Origin: Tectiglobus sp963922535
Lineage (GTDB): Bacteria > Pseudomonadota > Alphaproteobacteria > Rhizobiales > Hyphomicrobiaceae
Direction: 5' to 3'
Assembly (NCBI GenBank): GCA_963922535.1
Contig: CAWUIN010000074.1
Location: 1-14,161, forward strand
Length of the DNA stretch: 14,161 nucleotides
Shown here: in pieces, positions 13,349 through 14,161 of the stretch
Position numbering within the stretch: the first letter of the stretch is position 1
Layout of the letters: the number at the start of each line of letters is the position of its first letter
Notes under the pieces: generated by a model
What the model was told of the DNA's origin: nothing
The model's database searches: none
The model's input: the letters and a program-made list of their open reading frames with translations, nothing else
Position numbers and translations under genes: made by a program

Positions 13349-14161
13349 ATGGATTGGAATGAAATAACACAAAATTTAGCTCAATTCATACCAGTTTTGC
13401 TATTTTTTACCGTTACTGCTTTTGTATATGCTTATCTTTACTTTACGCCGTCTGGTGAGCATTTGCGCAAGCATCTTGCCGAGACGGTTTTTTCCAACTG
13501 GCGCCTTGCTTTACTCGGCGCGACCGGCCTGGTGCTCTCCATCGCATCGGGTTGGACCACTTGGGATGGCATGAGTAATTTCACTAAGGAGCCCGTGTTA
13601 TCTCTTATGATAACCTTTGGCGTCCAAGGTGTGATGTTGATTGTGGCATGGCTCATTGGCGAAAGCTTTGCGACGGGTATGCATTATCGCTCGTCGGCAT
13701 CGTCGCGGGAGCGTTCAGTCTTTTCTCTCGAGCCTGTCATTGGTACTATATTTGGAATTCTTCTGTTTGTGGCGGCTGCGCTTTTAATCATCAACCAAAC
13801 AGGCGTGGCTGATGAAATCGCCGGTGAGCAGAGAGCTTTAAACGGCAGTTATCTGCTGCCTACCGGCCTGCTGATTGCGGCCGTCGTTATTTTGTTGTCA
13901 ATTACCTTAATTATGAATTCCGGTAGCGATATTGCCGGAAATTACCTGCAAGCTATGCGCATCATCATCCGCAGCGCCGTGCTTTGGGTTATGTTCCTGG
14001 CCTGCATGGCAACCTCGGTTTTTTTCTCGTTTGATTCCCTTTTTTCGACCATCTTCCCAGAAGACGAACGTGCCCGGGCTGCAGAACTGCGTGCACAAAA
14101 CCAAGTCGCCGGTGTTATCACAGATATTTCTGAACTTACCGCTCGCCGCAGGCTGGAAGAG
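13349..14161 (+). CDS. Polytopic membrane protein of unknown function (3' end outside window)
   Basis: The frame is open from ATG 13349 to the right edge, giving 271 residues with no stop. GGGGAAG lies about seven bases before the ATG. Hydropathy by eye gives six membrane segments, at about 13-32, 52-68, 83-103, 129-149, 169-189 and 209-231. The segment after residue 236 is charged and helical (ERARAAELRAQNQ, then ELTARRRLEE), as at the start of a coiled coil, so the protein probably goes on with a long cytoplasmic or periplasmic domain. This layout suggests a sensor or a large membrane-anchored coiled-coil protein, but I do not recognise a family and no catalytic motif is visible in this part. 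A short motif GWTTWDGM lies near 68-75. Confidence 0.75.
   Translation, partial: MDWNEITQNLAQFIPVLLFFTVTAFVYAYLYFTPSGEHLRKHLAETVFSNWRLALLGATGLVLSIASGWTTWDGMSNFTKEPVLSLMITFGVQGVMLIVAWLIGESFATGMHYRSSASSRERSVFSLEPVIGTIFGILLFVAAALLIINQTGVADEIAGEQRALNGSYLLPTGLLIAAVVILLSITLIMNSGSDIAGNYLQAMRIIIRSAVLWVMFLACMATSVFFSFDSLFSTIFPEDERARAAELRAQNQVAGVITDISELTARRRLEE

Noticed and set aside
1966..14161. A direct repeat of the tRNA-Leu 3' end that would mark the right border of the island
   Set aside because: Reading for TTCGAGTCCTC or TCGACCGCAC after the tRNA found no second copy; the border is outside the window or lost.

Overview
The window looks like chromosomal DNA of an alphaproteobacterium, probably of the order Hyphomicrobiales. 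I base this on the style of the LipB, AlaS, tandem-Usp and RNase Z-like proteins; the genus cannot be read from the sequence. Housekeeping genes have moderate G+C, while about 2000-5660 is visibly richer in A+T and poor in intact genes.

Layout. (1) 1-1753: the 3' end of a membrane protein gene, a small secreted protein of unknown function, and lipB (octanoyltransferase, minus strand), which converges on the secreted-protein gene. (2) 1882-1966: a complete tRNA-Leu(GAG) with encoded CCA. (3) 2056-about 5660: what looks like the decayed start of a genomic island at this tRNA. A tyrosine-recombinase gene begins 90 bp past the CCA but is broken by a 5-bp tandem duplication and cut off at about 2250 by a decayed IS1380-family transposase gene on the other strand. 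Next come two intact minus-strand genes, pseF (pseudaminic acid cytidylyltransferase with a 60-residue N-terminal extension) and a pseudaminic-acid-associated methyltransferase. An 800-bp stretch with possible gene remnants follows. (4) 5661-6941: a TviB/WbpA-type UDP-N-acetylhexosamine 6-dehydrogenase. (5) 7451-8332: an RNase Z-like metallo-beta-lactamase-fold protein. (6) 8868-11543: alaS. (7) 11667-12482: a tandem universal stress protein, minus strand, converging on alaS. (8) 12483-13348: an intergenic stretch with several inverted repeats, a 33-codon ORF with a perfect AGGAGG, and a 97-bp miniature inverted-repeat element flanked by a 5-bp direct repeat. (9) 13349 to the right edge: the N-terminal 271 residues of a polytopic membrane protein of unknown function.

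How genes fit together. PseF and the methyltransferase would act late in making, activating or modifying a nonulosonic acid for surface glycans. The dehydrogenase supplies a UDP-hexosaminuronic acid, also a surface-glycan precursor. The region from the tRNA to about 6941 therefore reads as a variable surface-polysaccharide locus put in or reshaped by mobile DNA. The rest of the pseudaminate pathway is not in the window. LipB, tRNA-Leu and AlaS are core functions. No complete new defence or mobile system was found; the most structured unexplained element is the 97-bp inverted-repeat unit at 13024-13120.
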